Source: Firmicutes bacterium CAG:95 (GTDB lineage: Bacteria; Bacillota; Clostridia; Lachnospirales; Lachnospiraceae). From it: a stretch of 16,617 nucleotides of DNA. The position numbers and the translations under genes are program-made. This document shows positions 13,564-16,617 of the stretch, in pieces (positions within the stretch are counted from its first letter, which is position 1; every line of letters starts with the position of its first letter). The DNA lies in contig FR902863.1 of assembly GCA_000438155.1 (NCBI GenBank), positions 37,654 to 54,270 of the forward strand, in the 5' to 3' direction. A model generated the notes under the pieces. That model did not search any database. It had not been told where the DNA came from and was given only the letters and a program-made list of their open reading frames with translations.

Positions 13564-13962
13564 ATGGCAGCAAAAAAAGTTACGAAAAAAGTGACAAAAA
13601 AACGTGTCAAGAAAAACGTTGAACATGGACAGGCACATATCCAGTCTTCTTTTAACAATACCATTGTTACATTGACAGACAACGAAGGTAATGCTCTTAG
13701 CTGGGCAAGTGCTGGTGGTCTTGGATTTAGAGGTTCAAAGAAATCTACTCCGTATGCAGCTCAGATGGCAGCTGAAACAGCAGCAAAGGCTGCTATTGTA
13801 CACGGCTTAAAGACAGTAGACGTATTTGTTAAGGGACCCGGTTCAGGACGTGAAGCAGCAATCCGTGCATTAAATGCATGTGGAATTGATGTGACAAGCA
13901 TCAGAGACGTAACACCGGTACCTCATAACGGATGTCGTCCTCCGAAGCGTCGTAGAGTGTAG
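13564..13962 (+). CDS. rpsK: 30S ribosomal protein S11
   Basis: S11 lies on the 30S platform by the E site and the mRNA exit. The 132-residue product has a lysine-rich N-terminus with a KKVTKK repeat (4-9 and 8-13), then EHGQAHIQSSFNNTIVTLTD, the signature VKGPGSGREAAIRALNACGI (about 94-113), and the end NGCRPPKRRRV. Length is typical. Unlike its neighbours it lacks a strong Shine-Dalgarno sequence: the best upstream match is AAAGTAGG about 10 bases before the ATG. The start codon region has several runs of six to seven A. Confidence 0.98.
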   Translation: MAAKKVTKKVTKKRVKKNVEHGQAHIQSSFNNTIVTLTDNEGNALSWASAGGLGFRGSKKSTPYAAQMAAETAAKAAIVHGLKTVDVFVKGPGSGREAAIRALNACGIDVTSIRDVTPVPHNGCRPPKRRRV

Positions 13963-14243
13963 TTGTGTGTGCTTTTTATTTCATCAGGGAATTACAACCC
14001 TGTGAAATAAAACGTTCCGCAGAAATCCAGTTGGACGAAGGTGCAGCAGCACTGTAAACAATATGTAACTGTTCAGAGCCATGCAAATCCAGGCAATATG
14101 TCTGTCGAGTGCCTGCATTCGTAAAGACATATAACAGGATTTATATGGCGAAGTAACTACATGAGCAAAAGGAAGCTGTGAAACAGCGGTTTTACGAATG
14201 GAGTTCTGAATCGTTACAGAATAATAGAAAAAGGAGAATAAAA
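13963..14243 (+). promoter_or_regulatory. Long structured leader upstream of rpsD
   Basis: This 281-base gap lies between rpsK and rpsD. It starts with a 15-bp hairpin: TTTTATTTCA and CAGGG (13974-13989, one bulged T) pair with CCCTG and TGAAATAAAA (13998-14012). A second element at 14085-14142 has an outer AAATCC/GGATTT stem, a middle ATATGTCT/AGACATAT stem (14096-14103 with 14125-14132) and an apical CGAGTG/CATTCG stem with a CCTG loop. A small GCTGT/ACAGC hairpin (14175-14187) lies nearer the gene. S4 represses rpsD through a structured leader in Bacillus, so an S4 autoregulatory element is a reasonable inference; I could not match it to a known consensus. Confidence 0.55.
13974..14012 (+). 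repeat. 15-bp hairpin just after rpsK
   Basis: A 10-bp arm (13974-13983 with 14003-14012), one bulged T (13984), a 5-bp CAGGG/CCCTG arm and an AATTACAA loop make this the longest stem in the internal gaps. There is no T-run on its 3' side on the + strand, so it is not a standard terminator. An RNase cleavage site or mRNA 3'-end stabiliser for the rpsM-rpsK part is possible. Confidence 0.7.
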
Positions 14244-14837
14244 ATGGCAGTAAACAGAGTTCCTGTATTAAAGAGATGTAGAGCTCTTGGTCTTGAGCCT
14301 TCTTTCTTAGGATATGATAAGAAGTCTAACAGAACCAACGCAAGAGCTGGTAAGAAGGTAAGTGAATATGGTCTTCAGTTAAGAGAGAAGCAGAAAGCAA
14401 AATTCATTTACGGCGTATTAGAGAAGCCCTTCAGAAATTACTACAAGAAGGCTGACCGTATGCAGGGTATGACCGGTGAAAACCTTATGGTTATCCTGGA
14501 AAGCAGACTTGACAATGTTGTATTCAGAATGGGATTCGCAAGAACCAGAAGAGAAGCAAGACAGATCGTTGATCATAAGCACGTTTTAGTAAACGGCAAG
14601 CAGGTGAACATCCCTTCTTATTTAATTAAGGCAGGAGATGTTATTGAAATCAGAGAAAAATCCAAGTCTTTACAGAGATACAAGGACATTCTTGAAGTGA
14701 CGGCCGGAAGACTCACTCCTGAATGGGTGGATGTTGATAAGGAAGCATTCAAGGGAACAGTTAAGAACCTTCCTACCAGAGAAATGATTGATGTTCCTGT
14801 AGACGAAATGCTTATTGTCGAGTTATATTCCAAATAA
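14244..14837 (+). CDS. rpsD: 30S ribosomal protein S4
   Basis: S4 is a primary 16S rRNA binder that starts 30S assembly, and in several bacteria it represses its own mRNA. The 197-residue product has the N-terminal domain (AVNRVPVLKRCRALGLEPSF), a middle helical part with GVLEKPFRNYYKKADR, and an S4 RNA-binding domain (about 86-136: SRLDNVVFRMGFARTRREAR and HVLVNGKQVNIPSYLI). Only one cysteine (Cys12) is present, so it is the zinc-free type. The frame is open upstream, but AAGGAG (14231-14236) and the family start place the ATG at 14244. Its position between rpsK and rpoA matches E. coli, not B. subtilis. Confidence 0.97.
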   Translation: MAVNRVPVLKRCRALGLEPSFLGYDKKSNRTNARAGKKVSEYGLQLREKQKAKFIYGVLEKPFRNYYKKADRMQGMTGENLMVILESRLDNVVFRMGFARTRREARQIVDHKHVLVNGKQVNIPSYLIKAGDVIEIREKSKSLQRYKDILEVTAGRLTPEWVDVDKEAFKGTVKNLPTREMIDVPVDEMLIVELYSK

Positions 14838-14876
14838 TAATGTTTCTTGTATTGTTCGTAAAGGAGGGTATTTGCA

Positions 14877-15836
14877 GTGTTTGATTTTGAGAGACCAAAT
14901 ATTGAAGTGGCAGAAATCTCTGAAGATAAGAAGTATGGCAGATTTGTTGTTGAGCCTTTAGAGCGCGGCTACGGAATTACACTGGGTAATTCCTTAAGAA
15001 GAATTATGCTTTCTTCCTTACCGGGCGCTGCTGTAAGCCAGGTGAAAATCGAAGGTGTTTTACATGAGTTCAGTTCCATCGACGGCGTCAAAGAAGATGT
15101 GACTGAAATCATCATGAACATCAAGAGTGTTGCGATTAAGAACAACAGCGATACAAACGAACCCAAGACAGCATATATTGAATATGAAGGCGAAGGTGTC
15201 GTAAAAGCTTCTGATATTCAGTGTGATCAGGATATCGAAATCCTGAATCCGGATCAGACCATTGCTACTTTAAGTGGAAAGAATACCAAGCTTTATATGG
15301 AACTTACCATTAACAAGGGTAGGGGATATGTAAGTGCAGATAAGAATAAGACCGAAGATTTACCGATTGGTGTAATCGCAGTCGATTCTATTTATACTCC
15401 CGTTGAGAGAGTAAACGTTACTGTAGAAAATACCCGTGTTGGTCAGATTACCGACTTCGACAAGCTTACGCTTGATGTGTATACGAACGGAACACTGGAT
15501 CCGGATGAAGCTGTCAGTCTGGCTGCAAAGGTACTGAGCGAGCATTTAAATCTTTTCATCAATCTTTCTGAGAATGCCAAGACTGCTGAGATCATGGTAG
15601 AGAAGGAAGAGGATGAGAAGGAAAAGGTTTTAGAAATGAGCATTGACGAACTTGAGTTATCTGTTCGTTCTTACAACTGCTTAAAGAGAGCTGGTATCAA
15701 TACAGTAGAAGAATTAACCAACAAGACCTCTGATGACATGATGAAGGTTCGTAACCTTGGTCGTAAGTCCCTGGAAGAGGTTCTTGCTAAGCTGAACGAA
15801 CTGGGCTTACAGTTAAATCCCAGCGAGGAAGCTTAA
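14877..15836 (+). CDS. rpoA: DNA-directed RNA polymerase subunit alpha
   Basis: The alpha dimer is the scaffold of RNA polymerase, and its C-terminal domain contacts UP elements and activators. The 319-residue product has the N-terminal assembly domain (1 to about 235) with the family stretch EPLERGYGITLGNSLRRIML (26-45) and LAAKVLSEHLNLFINL. An acidic, lysine-rich linker (about 238-252) follows, and the C-terminal domain (about 255-313) has ELSVRSYNCLKRAGI with Arg264 equivalent to E. coli Arg265. The start is GTG at 14877, 8 bases after AAAGGAGGG (14860-14868). Length is typical. Confidence 0.98.
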   Translation: MFDFERPNIEVAEISEDKKYGRFVVEPLERGYGITLGNSLRRIMLSSLPGAAVSQVKIEGVLHEFSSIDGVKEDVTEIIMNIKSVAIKNNSDTNEPKTAYIEYEGEGVVKASDIQCDQDIEILNPDQTIATLSGKNTKLYMELTINKGRGYVSADKNKTEDLPIGVIAVDSIYTPVERVNVTVENTRVGQITDFDKLTLDVYTNGTLDPDEAVSLAAKVLSEHLNLFINLSENAKTAEIMVEKEEDEKEKVLEMSIDELELSVRSYNCLKRAGINTVEELTNKTSDDMMKVRNLGRKSLEEVLAKLNELGLQLNPSEEA

Positions 15837-15865
15837 GTAATATAATTAGCAGCTTGTGAAGCATG

Positions 15866-15953
15866 ATCCGGTAAATCCAAAGAGTGCGGATGGTGTTCTC
15901 ATAAAATGGAGTGTATTCACCCGGTAAGTAAGTCCAAAGAGCGTGGCCGGATG
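15866..15953 (+). repeat. Two imperfect repeat/hairpin units between rpoA and rplQ
   Basis: Unit 1 (15866-15892) and unit 2 (15919-15953) share CCGGTAA, then TCCAAAGAG (15876-15884 and 15933-15941), then CGGATG. Each can fold. In unit 1 ATCCG (15866-15870) pairs with CGGAT (15887-15891). In unit 2 TTCA and CCGG (15916-15924, one mismatch) pair with CCGG and TGAA (15947-15955). The TCCAAAGAG block falls in the loop each time. They fill most of the 156-base rpoA–rplQ gap, upstream of the rplQ Shine-Dalgarno sequence. A conserved loop in tandem stems suggests a protein- or RNA-binding site; L17 itself is one possible ligand. Confidence 0.6.
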
Positions 15954-15992
15954 AACCATGAAGGGTATATCCCATTGAGAAAGGAGCCGAAA

Positions 15993-16529
15993 ATGGCAAA
16001 ATACAGAAAATTAGGTAAGACCTCAGATCAGAGAAAGGCATTACTGAGAAATCAGGTAACTGCACTTCTCCACAATGGAAAGATTGTTACAACCCAGGCA
16101 AGAGCCAAGGAAGTTCAGAAGATTGCAGAAGGACTTATTGCACTTGGTGTAAAAGAGAAAGACAATTTTGAAATGGTTAAGGTTTCCGCAAAGGTTCCGG
16201 TTAAGGACAAAGACGGCAAGAGAGTAAAAGAAGTTGTTGATGGTAAGAAGGTTACCAAGTTCGAAACCGTTGAAAAGGAAATCAAGAAGGATCTTCCTTC
16301 CAGATTGCATGCAAGACATCAGATGATTAAGGTTTTATATCCTGTAACTGAAGTTCCTGCAGCAAACGCTGGTAAGAAGAGAGGAACTAAGGAAGTTGAC
16401 CTTGTAGCAAAGCTTTTTGATGAATACGGTGTTAAGTATGCGAACCGTAACGGTGGCTACACCAGAATCATCAAGATCGGACCCCGTAAGGGTGATGCTG
16501 CAATGGAAGTTGTACTTGAGTTAGTATAA
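15993..16529 (+). CDS. rplQ: 50S ribosomal protein L17 (extended form)
   Basis: L17 binds near the exit tunnel and closes the alpha operon. The 178-residue product starts AKYRKLGKTSDQRKALLRNQ and keeps the family core (RAKEVQKIAEGLIALG, LHARHQ, NGGYTRIIKIGPRKGDAA). It is much longer than the ~120-127 residues usual in E. coli or B. subtilis. About 48 lysine-rich residues (54-101) are inserted before LHARHQ, and a smaller insert lies around 117-135. The frame is open upstream to 15906, but AAAGGAG at 15980-15986 and the family start fix the ATG at 15993. The terminator follows 22 bases after the stop. Confidence 0.97.
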   Translation: MAKYRKLGKTSDQRKALLRNQVTALLHNGKIVTTQARAKEVQKIAEGLIALGVKEKDNFEMVKVSAKVPVKDKDGKRVKEVVDGKKVTKFETVEKEIKKDLPSRLHARHQMIKVLYPVTEVPAANAGKKRGTKEVDLVAKLFDEYGVKYANRNGGYTRIIKIGPRKGDAAMEVVLELV

Positions 16530-16551
16530 TCCCGTGCGAAGCTAAAGAATT

Positions 16552-16591
16552 AAGCGCTATGAAGACAGAAATGTTTTCATGGCGCTTTTTT
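16552..16591 (+). terminator. Rho-independent terminator of the alpha operon
   Basis: A 15-bp stem pairs 16552-16566 with 16573-16587 (AAGCGCTATGAAGAC with GTTTTCATGGCGCTT, two G·U pairs) around the loop AGAAAT. It is followed by a T-run at 16586-16591. It lies 22 bases after the rplQ stop and is the only strong intrinsic terminator in the window. Confidence 0.93.
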
Positions 16592-16617
16592 GTAACAGTT
16601 CAGCCATGCAGAAATGA

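Noticed and set aside
13974..14012. Intrinsic terminator after rpsK
   Set aside because: The stem is strong but followed by AAAACG, with no T-run on the + strand; rpsD has no visible promoter of its own, so read-through is expected.
14178..14243. In-frame upstream extension of rpsD from GTG 14178
   Set aside because: S4 begins MAVNRVPVLKR-like, and AAGGAG is correctly spaced for ATG 14244; the extension covers a small hairpin in the leader.
15906..15992. In-frame upstream extension of rplQ from ATG 15906
   Set aside because: No Shine-Dalgarno sequence precedes 15906, the extension crosses repeat unit 2, and L17 proteins start at the MAKYRKLG-type sequence that follows AAAGGAG.
16592..16617. 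Start of another gene after the terminator
   Set aside because: The only ATG (16606) meets a stop within three codons, and the window ends; nothing can be supported.

Overview
This window is the S10–spc–alpha ribosomal protein supercluster of a low-to-moderate-GC Gram-positive bacterium. The best fit is the class Clostridia, probably Lachnospiraceae. The evidence is strong AGGAGG-type ribosome binding sites before almost every gene, a zinc-type S14 (rpsZ), a zinc-type L36, a small KOW-domain gene between map and infA, rpsD kept inside the alpha operon (Bacillus subtilis has it elsewhere), and extended forms of L3, L17 and L22. The family assignment is inferred from protein character and gene order, not from a database search.

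All 32 genes are on the + strand. Order: the 3' end of rpsJ (1-165), then rplC, rplD, rplW, rplB, rpsS, rplV, rpsC, rplP, rpmC, rpsQ (S10 block, to 5146); rplN, rplX, rplE, rpsZ, rpsH, rplF, rplR, rpsE, rpmD, rplO, secY (spc block, to 10596); adk, map, a KOW-domain gene, infA (to 12620); rpmJ, rpsM, rpsK, rpsD, rpoA, rplQ (alpha block, to 16529). A textbook intrinsic terminator at 16552-16591 closes the unit. No mobile element, CRISPR array, tRNA or rRNA was seen.

Most intergenic gaps are short. Several junctions are overlapping stop/start codons (TAATG), or have the stop codon inside the next Shine-Dalgarno sequence, which points to translational coupling that keeps subunits in balance. The products are the 30S and 50S proteins together with the protein-export channel SecY, adenylate kinase, methionine aminopeptidase (N-terminal Met removal), initiation factor IF-1 and the RNA polymerase alpha subunit, so the cluster links transcription, translation and secretion.

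The less ordinary content is in the gaps. A near-consensus extended -10 promoter (12666-12694) lies before rpmJ. Long, structured, gene-free leaders precede rpsM (12842-13138) and rpsD (13963-14243). Two imperfect repeat/hairpin units lie in front of rplQ (15866-15953). Smaller hairpins sit before rplC, between rpsH and rplF, and between secY and adk. These are the best candidates for ribosomal-protein autoregulation. I see no sign of a wholly new multi-gene system; this is a conserved housekeeping locus, and any novelty would lie in these cis-acting RNA elements.
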